Positions 1 to 11,300 of a DNA stretch of 64,000 nt are shown here, in pieces (the stretch's first letter is position 1; every line of letters starts with the position of its first letter). The notes under the pieces were generated by a model. The model saw only the letters and a list, made by a program, of their open reading frames with translations, did no database searches and was not told the DNA's origin. A program made the translations under genes and the position numbers. This DNA comes from Bicyclus anynana (Eukaryota; Arthropoda; Insecta; Lepidoptera; Nymphalidae): contig NC_069086.1 in NCBI RefSeq assembly GCF_947172395.1, forward strand, positions 14,645,572 to 14,709,571, in the 5' to 3' direction.

Positions 1-109
1 CCATAATATGTATCACTATATAATAGATTTTTTGACTCAGGATTTTTCAAAATTCACGCCCAAAGCAGTTACAAACTATTAAATAAAATAAGAGATGCTT
101 GCTTATTAC

Positions 110-2722
110 CTTTTAGCCACACTGACATTGGCTTTATCAATTTGCATCTGGATACACTTTTGTTTTACATTTCTATACATTGCGCTAGCCGAGGAAGGCA
201 TATCAGATTCCTGTAACATACCGTTTACATGTGTCTGCAAAGAAATTATACATTGTATTGGTTGCAATCACTCTGGATAGTAAGCAAAGATGCAGGTGAC
301 TAATATTAAGTCTAATTAATTTAAAATGGTGTTTGTACATATCATCATTAACAGCCTTCAATGGCCATTACTACTATAGCAAGTTTGTTGATGACACTCC
401 CATGCTATGCGGGCGACGGGGGGGAAGGATTGTGCGGGTGTAAGGTTGTGCGAGCGGGGCATTGCTACCCCCCTCCCGGACCATCGGGAGTGTTACTAAC
501 GAATTTTCCAAGCTATACAGCACCAGGTCACCCTCCTTGATTAATTTAATGGGCCATTACAAGGCCAGGCCTCCCTCCTTATAGGAGGGGATAGGAATAC
601 TTTAAAGAGTTACATACATTCATAGTTGTCTTGAAATTAAATTTTTATATGCTCTACTCTACCTAATATAGGCTAAATTGTTTCAGTCTGAAATTATATA
701 ATGTTTTTATTTTTTAGTTATTCAATTTAAATGAATCTGTATTTTGAATAAAAATAGTACAGCAATAAAGTCTACCTACCATAACTTTATTATAATATGT
801 CCATCCTGCATTGTCATCACTGCTTGCATCAGAACTGAAATTATAAAAATGTAATCAATCATTTTGCAAGTAAATTGCAAACAAATATGTTTTCGGTAAG
901 CCTAGGATGTGTGCCACAATTATCTTGTGAGGAGAAAAAGGTATTGTAGGCCACTAGCAATAGTCCTATCTCAATAAAAGAGAGATTTTCGATTGTGCTG
1001 CTTGTGGTTGACAAATATTTATATTTCTCTTCTGAGTTATGTTATGATGCTACAAGAGTACATAAATGAAAAAAAAATAATATCCATTACTCTAAAAAAA
1101 AAATTTTGAATAGAAAATTACTTTTAGACACTTGTCACTGATTTACAAAATCTACAGGTTTTTTTTTAATTTAAAAGAATTACTCACTCGCTGTAATCCC
1201 TAATATCTAGATAAAGACTTTGCTCAGGTGAAATATTTGGTGTTATTGCATTGTCAACTTGAACATTATATAAGCTCATCTCATTCAGAGTCTTGTCATC
1301 CACATAATCATTTTTTGTCACATTGCCTTTACCATCTGAAGGGTTACTTTTGCTTGGCTGATGTGAATCAACTTGATTCATGCCAGGGGTCAAGCCATCA
1401 AGGAAGTTTAAATTCGCTGGTTGTGTTGATACAACCTCTTTGATGCTAATTTGTGATCTATTACATTGTATTTGGGCTTCATTTTGTTTGATGAATTCTT
1501 TATTAATTATAGTCGAAGTTCGTACCACTTCAAAACTTGTCATAACACCAATTGATATTTTCTTCTCTACATTGCCAGCTTCGAGAGCAACTTGTTCAGT
1601 CATATAATTCTCCACCGGAGGATTTATATTGTGTCCATTATTAGCGTTGGATGATATAAATTTGTCAACTTTCTCTTGTAGTAATTGCAATTGTTCATTT
1701 TGCAATTTGATTATTTTAAACAAATCAGCTACAGTGGGTTCTTTTTTGTCTAAAGTGATGTTCATTGGCTTCTCCACATCTAAGCATTCTGGTTTGTTAT
1801 TTTGTTCATATCTTTTGATAGCCCAGGTCTTTTTGTCTACTGCATTATGAGGTGCAGTAGGTGCAATATTGCAATTGCAGTTTGGAGCAAGTGGCCTAAT
1901 CTGTGGGATATTGCAAGAGCAATGTGGGTAGTTTTGAGGCAACATTGTTATACAATGACACATATTATAGCCATTTCTCTTTAAGTTTTGATTACTCACT
2001 ATCGCCACTTGTGGCTGTTCAACTTGCTGGCGGTCACAAACTTTAATGCAATGATGACATCTACATGGGCTATTATCTGTTTCATTAGAAGAGTTACCAG
2101 AGTGCCTGCTAGCTACATTATTCTGAGGCAAGGATGACTGTCCCAACATTACAATTTGTGATTTCTTTAACAAAGGATTATTTTCTTTATCTAACTGTAG
2201 TTTGTTTATGTTACTGCTTGTTTTGTATCCATTTAAATTATCTCTTCTTAAGAAAAAATCGTCATTCTTTTTGAGGATGTTAGGTGGAGTTGGCATATTT
2301 TTGTTTTCCATGGAAGGTAAAACATTAGATGTGGTTTCTGACAATGGATTCTTTTGTGCATTACTGTACATAGGTTGTGTATTAGATGTATAGTGTGGTT
2401 TTAATGTTGACGGTGCCATGCGAGAGCTAAGCGCAGAATCAAGCATACTCAGATCAAGTTCATTAGAAGGTGCCCATCTATGTTCTAACTCAGCAGCACT
2501 AGACAGGCTCGTTCTGGCAACTATTGGATATGGTGAAGAATTTCCACATTCGAATCTTTGTACAGGGTCGTTTGTGTATGGTACCATACGATAATCCAGA
2601 TATTCCACATGAGGTGCGGATTTAACTTGCTTATGAATGAATGGCCTGGGAGAATGGCACTCTGATTCGTGCATTGCTGGTAATATACGCTTCACTGGTG
2701 ATTCAAAACGTACTTTCTTCAT
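110..2722 (-). CDS. ana2: Ana2/STIL/SAS-5-type centriole duplication protein, 5' part (gene continues off left edge)
   Basis: Family role: STIL/Ana2/SAS-5 proteins bind SAS-6 and Sas-4/CPAP and are phosphorylated by Plk4 to start procentriole assembly. Coding exons on the minus strand, in transcript order: 2722-1188, 834-780, 234-110. The first exon is one long frame starting ATGAAGAAAG. Read straight through it would stop at 1184, but GTGAGT lies just before that stop, and splicing to the next two exons keeps the frame. Residues 331-357 form a short coiled coil (LFKIIKLQNEQLQLLQEK) like the central coil of STIL/Ana2. Exons 2-3 encode an acidic stretch then QESDMPSSASAMYRN and VKQKCIQMQIDKANVS, which fit the C-terminal STAN motif that binds SAS-6. 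Residues 220-285 hold ten cysteines. The donor at 109 shows more exons beyond the edge. Family call is likely, not certain; the symbol follows Drosophila. Confidence 0.72.
374..517. mobile_element. MITE-like foldback element, same family as 24398
   Basis: The left end GCAAGTTTGTTGATGACACT CCC is mirrored by GGGAGTGTTACTAACGAATT TTCCAAGCTATA at the right. The interior is GC-rich with runs of G and C. It lies in the ana2 intron between coding exons 234-110 and 834-780. Confidence 0.65.
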
Positions 2723-3435
2723 ATAGGTGATAGCAAATTTTTACAGGTTCTTAATTTTAAACACCAATACCTCAACAATAAATATTTCTGCACTTCATTC
2801 CGCTTCTAACAAGTTTACGACAGTTATTAACTTTTTTGAATTCGTATCGTAAACAAAACTTCGCGAATTTGACTTTGACACTTGATTGCACAGATTAATA
2901 AACACCACGCATTATTGACAGATATAAAAATTCTTTTTTTTTATAACTAGTTTTACAGCTCTGATTACCAGCCTTTTTCAGCCTATATTTTTGAAGCGAT
3001 AAATTCGGTAGGGTAAACTGCATATATATAACGTTGTAGTGGACTTAGGGTAACGTAACACGCGCACCTCCGACTGGTTTACGTTCGCGATTAAATGATT
3101 TTATCTATAATTTCATGCCTATAGTCCACAATACAATTTTATAATCATGTGAATTTTATAATATATTCTTTTGTACCTTATATTAACTTAAACTTATAAA
3201 TATTATTGACAAAAACGAATGTCTAAAAATCAGTAATCCAGTAGAGCGAACCATAGAGTAGGATGATTATTATTGGGAACGCGAAGCCAACCAAAAAAAT
3301 ATAACCAAAGCCAATTTAAAAAAAACAAAATGTCAAAATAGAATAACCAAAAACTTTAAAATAAACAATACATTAAAATTTATTATTGGGAAATATTAGC
3401 AAGAAATTAACAAGGAAGTAATAAAAGTAGATAAA
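2723..3435. promoter_or_regulatory. Head-to-head intergenic region, ana2 / mRpL30
   Basis: About 710 bp separate the two divergent start codons. It is AT-rich with no open frame and no recognisable repeat. It should hold both 5' UTRs and both promoters, possibly one bidirectional promoter. I see no convincing TATA box. This is inferred from gene order only. Confidence 0.45.
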
Positions 3436-5112
3436 ATGAATAGACAGTTACTAAAAACAATATCACCTATAACATTGTTATGTCGCGCAAAAGGTTATAA
3501 ACCATCAGGAGGTGTTCGATATCCAGGAGGAATACAGTATTTTCCTAGGTAAACATTATCACGTTAATGTACTCTAGCATAATATTTTTATAGAGGCCAG
3601 AGTCACATTTGGATAATTTGATAAATATTTTTTTTTATTTAAAAATAAAAAGAAAATATATAGTGGGCCGCCTAATAACGTGTATTTATTGATAGAAACA
3701 CACAACGCATTACACGACACAAATTCTACCTACAATGTGCGGTCCTACACCATTCTACCACAAGCATACAAGTAGGTCTTAAACCTCGTGTGCCTCTTTT
3801 CAAGTGTCGGTACCAATTTTACTGGCAATCATAATTCTAGTTATGGAAATACTATGGTACTGCTTGCTATCAGTAATTAGTATGGTGATACTACTTTTCT
3901 GGATGTAATCAGTCAATAATACCCTACTGTTGTGAAAAAATATTTAATAAAATCAACAATAATATCAACTACTGGAAATTTGACTTTTAAGCTTGTCTTC
4001 TTTATAATCACATTTTCTTTTGAAATTTTTAATAATGTTGATGTAAAAAATATGCAGTAAATAGAGGAAAAAATCAAAGTTGATAGAAAAAAAGTTTCAC
4101 TTTTAAAACTACAGAATGTTGAAATATATACATAATCTGCTCCATTTGGCTTTTGAGTGCTCAAGCAACCAACAGTTTGAGATCCAGACACTCACGTGAG
4201 AGCTGTTTCAAAAGCTCTATTATATACTGCATAGTTTGTCATATAATTGTAGCAGCTGCACTGATATCTGCTTATTCAGTATATCATTTATATCAAATTA
4301 ACACATCTATAATGCATCTCTTTTTCTACTTTTAGGCATCCTGATCATAAAGATCCTGAGATAACACCATCTAAACTATTCAGAGTTGAACAAATTCGTA
4401 CCAGTAGACACCATCCTTGGTGGCAAAAAAAGATTCTAAGTGAATTGAAGCTTGATGAAGAAGTAAGAATATTAGTATTATAATTATTACCAAAAAAAAT
4501 CATATACTATCATTAACAACCCATATTCGACTCACTGTTGAGCATGAGTCTCCTCTTAGAATAAAAGTGACACTCCTTAGTCCACTCACCATGCTGGCCA
4601 AATGCAGATTGGCAGACTTCACTTCAGAAAATTCTAATGCACGCAGGTTTCCTCACAATGTTTGTCCATCACCATTTGAGACACATGATATTTAATTTTT
4701 TAAAGTCTGAATCAAAGGCAGAGGTCAAATCCACTGGGCTATCCTGTCACTCATATACTATGAATAATATAGAAAAATTACACTTTAATCATTTATTATT
4801 TTTCTGCAATTTCAGAACAGAGTTGCAATTGTGAAAAATATACCACCAATCAACATGAGATTGTGGAAAATTAAACATTTGATAAGAGTCACACCAATAA
4901 CTTTTCCATATGGCGAACCTATGAAGGAAGATATTAATTATACTGTGCTCAAAGAAAACGGTCAGTGCATAGTTACAAAGACCTTGCAACCAGAACAAAA
5001 ACAAGTGGAAGCTTTGGAGAAATTTGAAACTGACCCAAAGAAAATGGACTCAACTACACTCAAGCGTGAATCTAGATACAGATGGAATGATCCTTTTGCT
5101 GGTGGATTTTAG
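3436..5112 (+). CDS. mRpL30: Mitochondrial large-subunit ribosomal protein L30 (uL30m)
   Basis: Structural protein of the mitochondrial large ribosomal subunit. Exons: 3436-3548, 4336-4462, 4816-5112. Splice signals are CCTAG/GTAAAC, TTTTAG/GCATCC, GAAGAA/GTAAGA and TTTCAG/AACAGA. The phases join (AG+G across the first junction, phase 0 across the second). The product is about 178 residues. It starts MNRQLLKTISPITLL, a plausible mitochondrial presequence, and continues with KLFRVEQIRTSRHHPWWQKK and NRVAIVKNIPPINMRLWKIK, the uL30 fold region with the insect/vertebrate mitochondrial L30 pattern. It ends RYRWNDPFAGGF then TAG. AATAAA at 5139-5144 is a probable polyadenylation signal. Intron 2 carries an old minus-strand SINE (4512-4755). 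The 3' end faces TMEM186. Confidence 0.9.
4512..4755 (-). repeat. Diverged Metulj-type tRNA-derived SINE, in mRpL30 intron 2
   Basis: On the minus strand it follows the better copies at 6323 and 55804. Shared landmarks include the stretch near AACAACCCATATTCGACTCA, the segment matching TTGGCAGACTTCAC and the CCTCACAATGTTTGTCC block. It has many substitutions and a poorly kept tRNA head, so it is an old insertion. Confidence 0.75.
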
Positions 5113-5295
5113 ATTATATTTTAATGTAGTAGATAAATAATAAAACAAACTATTGAGAATTTATTTTCATTTTATAATTTATATCAATCAATAACATATT
5201 GTAACTAAGACTAGTATGCAATAGTGAAACTCTCAAGTTTTCTCAGGTTCCCATTAGTATTGCGTAAGACATCTTCATCAATTCTTTGATCTTTG

Positions 5296-5937
5296 TCATT
5301 CCTTAGCATCAGGCTTACTCTTATATAACAAATTATTAAAATACTCAGGGGTCTTAAAATAGTTATGTAGCAGTATGCCATGCTTTTTTCCAAGGCCAAA
5401 CCTAGAGCTTCCCCATGACACAACATATGTAGGATTAAGTTTTCTAAACTCATTCAAATGGAATTTATGTTTAACTATAGAGTTGTACCAGTTCCCTCTA
5501 AATATAGCTAAGTATTCATCGCCATCCTTATACATTCTTACTACAAATTTTGACAACACTACCTTGACACACACATTAAACATTACAAACGCTCCAAAGT
5601 ATATGAGGCATTCTAAAGAATTGTTGGCAATTACTACTTCATCTCCAAGTAAAACTGGGTCATACATAGTATTCACATCAAACTGAAATCCAGCATAATA
5701 AATACTACCTGCCGCAACAGTAACTGTGGATGCTGTCAAATATGCTGTTGCTACATTAAGGGCACTTTCCATAGGTGCTTTATAAATAAGGTCCCAACGA
5801 TTAGAAACGCCATCTTTTTCCTTCCACTTATCCTGTACGTCCATAAACTTCAAGGGGTGTTGCGAAATGTATTTAGTTGATACAATTTTGCTTAAATAAT
5901 TGTATTTATTTGATCTGAATAAGCGTAAACAGTTCAT
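5296..5937 (-). CDS. TMEM186: TMEM186, mitochondrial inner-membrane complex I assembly protein
   Basis: Single-exon frame of 213 residues, the same length as human TMEM186. Family knowledge: TMEM186 is part of the mitochondrial complex I assembly (MCIA) machinery. The N-terminus MNCLRLFRSNKYNYLSK is basic and fits a mitochondrial presequence. Two hydrophobic segments follow, around residues 64-86 (TAYLTASTVTVAAGSIYYAG) and 107-128 (LECLIYFGAFVMFNVCVKVV). The stretch WDLIYKAPMESALNVATAY matches the family's W-x-x-Y start of the conserved part, and DEYLAIFRGNWYNS and a WGSSRFG segment follow as expected. The 3' end meets that of mRpL30: stops are 184 bp apart, and a minus-strand AATAAA lies at 5160-5165, so the 3' UTRs probably come close or overlap. 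Confidence 0.85.
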   Translation of the reverse strand: MNCLRLFRSNKYNYLSKIVSTKYISQHPLKFMDVQDKWKEKDGVSNRWDLIYKAPMESALNVATAYLTASTVTVAAGSIYYAGFQFDVNTMYDPVLLGDEVVIANNSLECLIYFGAFVMFNVCVKVVLSKFVVRMYKDGDEYLAIFRGNWYNSIVKHKFHLNEFRKLNPTYVVSWGSSRFGLGKKHGILLHNYFKTPEYFNNLLYKSKPDAKE

Positions 5938-6322
5938 TCTTCAAAAGTTATAATTTCTATTGCTTTTTGAACAGGAATACTTTTAATAAACCGTCTTGCG
6001 AAAAGGTAGATATGTATCTTATCTACTCTCCCTCAATATTATTAAATTACTCAATTTCTAATAAATAAAATTCGATTTATAAAAAATAGAAATTTATTCT
6101 AAATAAAATTTATTACTTTGATTTGTCAATGTCAACGTCATGTCATCCTTGTTACAACTCTATTCTTTGCTTGTTACCATAGATAATACACATAGACTGG
6201 TACATAAGGGTACTTGTTACTGCCTACTGACTACTGTGATACTGTAATTATTTTGAGACTTCAACAGCACAGACTTTAAAGGAGTTTATATAATATTTAC
6301 TTGATAATATTTATTCTATCTA

Positions 6323-6640
6323 GGCCGTGATAGCCCAGTGGATATTACCTCTGCCTCCGATTCCGGAGGGTGTGGGTTCGAATCCGGTCCGGGGCATGCA
6401 CCTCCAACTTTAAGTAGTGTACATTTTAAGAAATTAAATATCACGTGTCTCAAACGGTGAAGGAAAACATCGTGAGGAAACCTGCATACCAGAGAATTTT
6501 CTTAATTCTCTGCGTGTGTGAAGTCTGCCAATCCGCATTGGGCCAGCGTGGTGGACTATTGGTCTAACCCCTCTCATTCTGAAAGGAGACTCGAACTAAG
6601 CAGTGAGCCGAATATGGGTTGATAACGATCTATTCTATCT
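6323..6640 (+). repeat. Metulj-type tRNA-derived SINE, near full length
   Basis: It begins GGCCGTGATAGCCCAGTGGA (tRNA-like A box), then has GTGTGGGTTCGAATCCGG (B box), a body with TCACGTGTCTCAAACGGTGA and AAACATCGTGAGGAAACCTG, and ends ...CCGAATATGGGTTGATAACG. This layout matches my memory of SINEs described in Heliconius and other butterflies. It is the best preserved of four copies in the window. Confidence 0.88.
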
Positions 6641-6669
6641 TACTTTTTTGTCATAAATATTAGTAGGTA

Positions 6670-6938
6670 TTGACGTGTTGAATTCTTTCTGAGCGAAAAA
6701 CTCGAGAACGGCTGAATCGATTTCACAAATTCTTTTTTAGCATATTTTTTGAAGTACGAAGATGGTTCTTACGGAGAGAAAATTTAAATATGTCTAAGGG
6801 GTAGGGTAGGGTTTGGTAGGGGTAGCTTGGGTATGTAGGGTAGGGTAGGGTGATAGTAGGGTAAGTGTAGGGTGGGAGTAGAATAGGATATAGGGAATGA
6901 CCGAATGAGTCAAAGCGAAGCTTGACCGCGTCCGCTAG
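6670..6938 (-). repeat. CTAGCGGACGC-type lepidopteran dispersed repeat with internal GTAGGG tract
   Basis: The right end reads GACCGCGTCCGCTAG, the reverse complement of the CTAGCGGAC start seen at 37067 and 59284. The left part contains ACTCGAGAACGGCTGAATCG, a common lepidopteran repeat sequence. A degenerate GTAGGGTAGGG simple repeat occupies about 6797-6890. Confidence 0.6.
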
Positions 6939-6939
6939 T

Positions 6940-7085
6940 TTAACCTACTGCCATCTAAGCAGAGGTTCGAGTCTCAGAATCGTTCCGCCCATCTACTCTG
7001 CCTCTGCCTTCGGGCTCCAATCCGGGCGATGCTTCTGCGCTCGCCCATGAGATACCATTAAAGAGCCTACGGCACTTACACTACT
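6940..7085 (+). repeat. Dispersed repeat, copy 1 (second copy at 7870)
   Basis: It shares an ordered set of words with 7870-8060: CTAAGCAGAGGT, GAGTCTCA, GCCTTCGGG, GGCGATGCTTCT, CGCTC then GGCACTTAC. The copies lie about 0.9 kb apart. No coding capacity seen; class unknown. Confidence 0.55.
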
Positions 7086-7514
7086 ATCAGAAAAAAACGA
7101 AATAATGCTAAGATTTGTATAGGATTTCAATAAAACAAATATTATTACTTAGTGGAAATGTTTCCACAAGTATAGGTACTTAGCCAATGTATTTATAAAA
7201 TAGTATTACTTATGGAATATATTAGAAACTAGTAAAACAAATTGATCAACAACACAAATACATAATTTTATATAGAATATTAGGTTTTGTGAATTTGTGA
7301 TAACTTTTTATTTAAAATAATAATTAATCTGAATAAATAACAACATATTGTAAAAATAAAAACTCTACACACTACATAAAATAAAAAAAAAACGAAAATA
7401 TAATAATATTTTTAGAGACCAATAGTAGGTGCAATTACAATTCATTTAAAAATTTAAAGAATTTCAAAATACATATTAGTTTTAATATTATAAATTAATT
7501 ACAGATAGGCTATT

Positions 7515-7656
7515 TTGTAACGATATTTTTATAACTTGCAACAGCGAGTTTTGAATTCACCTATATCTCTCTCTGTTTAACACGAAACTATAGAATGAGA
7601 AAGATAACGGTTCGAAACTCGCACTTGCGAGTTATACAAAACATCGTTAGAGAATA
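7515..7656. mobile_element. Small foldback element (MITE-like), TIR family TAACGATATTTTTATAACT
   Basis: The left arm TAACGATATTTTTATAACTT and GCAACAGCGAGTTTT is mirrored at the right by AACTCGCACTTGCGAGTTAT ending ACATCGTTA. Total about 140 bp, no coding capacity. The same terminal words recur at the outer edges of the nested complex in HERC2 intron 17 (28928 and about 33820). Confidence 0.65.
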
Positions 7657-7869
7657 GTCGTACTGGTAGGTAAGTGATAGTGATGAATAGAGCAAAAAAC
7701 GTCCTTTACGACACACACGATGACATGACGACCGACAATGCTTCCCGGGCAACACAATCACAAGCAACACAGCGTCTTCGCCGGCGAAGACGAGGTCCCC
7801 GATATCTAACGTCATCCGGACGTGGGTTTTCTAACTCACGATCTCGGGGGCGTCCGGACTGATTCACTC

Positions 7870-8060
7870 AGATCACGCTTACACCCTCCCAAATGGCCCT
7901 CTAAGCAGAGGTCCGAGTCTCATTGGAGACGCCCTTAGAGAGTCATTCCGTCCTCTATCTTTATTTCAGCCTTCGGGTCTCATCAGGCGATGCTTCTACG
8001 CTCACCCATACCCCCCGGTGACGCCGTAGTGGACCCACATGGAGCCATCGGCACTTACTC
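7870..8060 (+). repeat. Dispersed repeat, copy 2 (see 6940)
   Basis: Same ordered words as the 6940-7085 copy (CTAAGCAGAGGT, GCCTTCGGGTCTC, GGCGATGCTTCT, GGCACTTACT), with extra sequence between them. It lies upstream of the 3' end of Atf6. Class unknown. Confidence 0.55.
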
Positions 8061-8367
8061 AACACGGAAAAAAAAGAATATGAATGTTTCGTGTGTGCTG
8101 AATAAATATTTGGATGTCTGGTAAATTCAACAATAGTATAAGGATTTCATTTTAGATTATAACAATCTATTAAAAGGATATTAATTAATGCTATGGCTTA
8201 AATATTTAGTCATAGCACCCAAAAGGTTGTGCAGAAATATTTTTATTGCTTTGATTTCTATATTTGGCACCAAGATTGCTAAATAGATATGTTACCATTT
8301 ATTTATTTATCTACATATTGCAATTTTATAAATGTAATACTGTAAATACATTATTATGTCTATCTAG

Positions 8368-11300
8368 TCACTTTGATGACTTGGTTTCATTTTTATTACT
8401 TAATTTTGTTCTAGGATCCCTTGCTCCTACTAAGCTATTATTTAAAACTCCTGATTTAGTAAGTAAGTGATGAGTGAGTAGAAAATCCTTATTTACTTGT
8501 ACATCTAAATCGTAATCATTATTTTTATTAATTATTCTACTGGACAGATTATCACTTCTGTTATGAATAATATCTGGTGTATTAGCATCTACTTTAAATG
8601 TATTTGGTCTTTTATTTTCCGGTCTGGGATTTAGTGGCATACTATCGACATTGGTTTTCCTGATATTTTCTGGTAATGCTTCAGATTTTAACTTAACGAG
8701 GGTTGTGTTGATGACGGAGCAGTCGATTTGCATAAGTGTCACGTGGTCAGCTTTTAGAGAATCTGTGGACAAAAGAAATTTACTACATTAAAAAAGTTCA
8801 AGATTTTTTATTCATAACTAAAGATCCCAGAAACTATATTTTCATCCTGCTAGCATAGAGCGCTCTTGTCTCATACACAACTTACTTTATCGGTTCATCA
8901 GATTTTTGATTCGTCGCGTTTTTTTTTTTGCTGGAATACAATCTGTATGTATCACTCGCAAATTGCATCAAGATTTGTTCAACATCATAAAAACAAATAT
9001 AGAGATTTCCAGACAGTTTTCCCGCTTGACTGACCTATACGTTTCATAACCTTCAAAAACGAAAATGTCCAGAAACATGTCAAAGAAATGTAGAAATTTG
9101 TTAATGCCCCTTGAATTCCATTGAAAGACTTTAGTATTTTAAAACTCACCATTGCCTGTTAATGCTGGTAATATTAACGCCATTTTAGGAGGACGTGTTA
9201 CATTATGGCTCACTGCAGGCAACAATAAATGTTCCCCTTTACCAACCCCCACCACATAGAAAGTGTCGTCCCTTCTATGTAGGGCTTGAAGCAGTGCATG
9301 CCATTCACCAAAGTCATCAACATTAAAATCATTTACAGTTTTCCTCATAGGTTTATGGTATAACCCTTCGTAAAACATTGCACCATCCGAGAAATCTATG
9401 TCCTTATCTGTTGGTATGTTCCGCCTTAACCTTCTCAAACGGGCTTTCTCTCGAACGTTCCTGCCGTTTTTATTTGTAGGGAGATCAATTAGATTATTGT
9501 CTAGATTTAATTTGTTAAACAGTCTATATGTTGCTAATAAGTCACCTGTAAAAGATAGTGAAATTATATTACTGACACAACAGAAACAGTAGGCATTGAG
9601 CAATTTCGGACGCGGAAGATGTCGCGGACTATGCAAAAATGAGACTTTACTACATGAAAATTTGATTTTTGAATTCCTTAAAATATATTCCTACGCCCAT
9701 TGGTCACAAGTCCAGGACCCGCACGGTTAATCCATGGTAGGCTAAGATACTCGTTTTATTTTACTAAGTCGAAAATATTGTTTAAATCGAAAATATTGTT
9801 TCAGATATAATTTTTGGATTTTTAATTTTTTTCTAATCTTACTCAACAATAATTGGGGGTTCAGTAGTAACTATAGGAATAGAGAAATAATCACGCAGAC
9901 AGGCAACAAAGTGATCTCATTATTCATGGAGGTCTGGTATTTTCATTTTGAAGTATGGAACCGAAATTAACTTACACTTCTGGCTACTCAATTGCATAAA
10001 AAAATCTCTATTGGTCTGACCCTGAACTTAGACCCTGCCAATGTTATTATTATGTATTGATTTTAGTTTTTTACCTGTTATTTGTTCTTCATCCAAATAA
10101 ACTTTGTTCTTCTTGGGCGTGTTTGTCCAGTTTACAGTCTTACCGCCGCCAATCCAACGCTTTAGCTCTCCAGCTATCCGTATGCTTTCAGTTTGGTTGA
10201 TTTTCAAATCGTTTATTGTAGCATTCCGGCAATCAACTCCTTCGGTACTACGATTAGCTATTTGATCGTAATCTGTAAAATAAAATCAAGTCTAGGAAAC
10301 TAGCATCACCATGCTAATAAGAACCCAATCTAAACATAGCCCCCTCTTCAAACAAAGAACTCTGAGAAAGATTTTCATGTAATCTTGTGTCATTTACGAA
10401 AGTTGAGAGTTTACGGCGGGTAGGTAATAACAAGAAAATATAAAAATCTTCTTAAAGACTGAATACTGTGCTATATATTTTAGTATATAGAGAACATGCC
10501 TGAGATAACATCTTTGCTGTCTTCTGACCACAAAAGATGGCGAGATCCAACATGAGTGTTGGTTTGTCCAGTAAATGGCTTTGAATTCCACCTGCAAACG
10601 AAAATATAATCTACACTTTTTGAAGTGATAACTTTCGAAGTGACAATCTTAAGGGAGTTTAAGCTGCTTCGTAACGTAACGCGTTACGGCGCCACTCTCT
10701 CTGGCTTCCCTTTCTCTCACGCATACAGCAGCAGGTTTTTTCGAAAAGCACACGTATTTTCTTGTTTGTGACGAATAGGCTCTGAAAATTCTAGACGGAT
10801 TTTTAAAATTCTTTCACTAATGGAAAGTTACATTATCAACGGGTACCATAGATCACATATTCACATACCTCTGTATTTCTATATGGAACTACAACGACCA
10901 GTCATTTGCTGTAAGTCATTCACTACCAAGTCATTGTTTATTCATTCATATTGTAATAAAATTATTCTGTAAGCATGAGATTGACATAACCTTGAACTTT
11001 TACGTACCCTATGACATTCCAATTCAGTGACACCATAAAAACCATCGCAAAAAGAACCGCAATGTTCTTCTTAGGTATCAAGATCGAAGTATCAAGCCGG
11101 GGAATCTGTAACATGTGTTAATAGTCATGCTAGAAGCTACATTTAAAAACTAGGTATTGTAGGTTAATTCGGATTTATTAGCCACAGATATAAAGAAAAA
11201 AAAATTGAGTATAGAGAAAATAAAAGGTCTTAGCTAGATAGTCACAAATTTTGTTTGTAAAATGACAAAGCAAAGCTCTGAAAAAGAAAAAGTGATCTAC

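Larger units (their letters stand above)
5938..8367. other. Repeat-filled intergenic region, TMEM186 to Atf6
   Basis: About 2.4 kb between the 5' end of TMEM186 and the 3' end of Atf6. It holds a SINE (6323-6640), a GTAGGG-rich CTAGCGGAC-type repeat (6670-6938), two copies of another dispersed repeat (6940-7085, 7870-8060) and a foldback element (7515-7656). Between these it is AT-rich with no gene that I can support. TTTATT at about 8298-8307 is AATAAA on the minus strand and may be the Atf6 polyadenylation signal. Confidence 0.7.

Noticed and set aside
95..280. 61-codon plus-strand frame with hydrophobic start
   Set aside because: It is antisense to the STAN-motif exon of the ana2 gene (110-234), and its frame has no family likeness.
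6323..6400. Possible tRNA gene
   Set aside because: A and B boxes are present, but this is the head of a SINE with a long conserved non-tRNA body and other copies.
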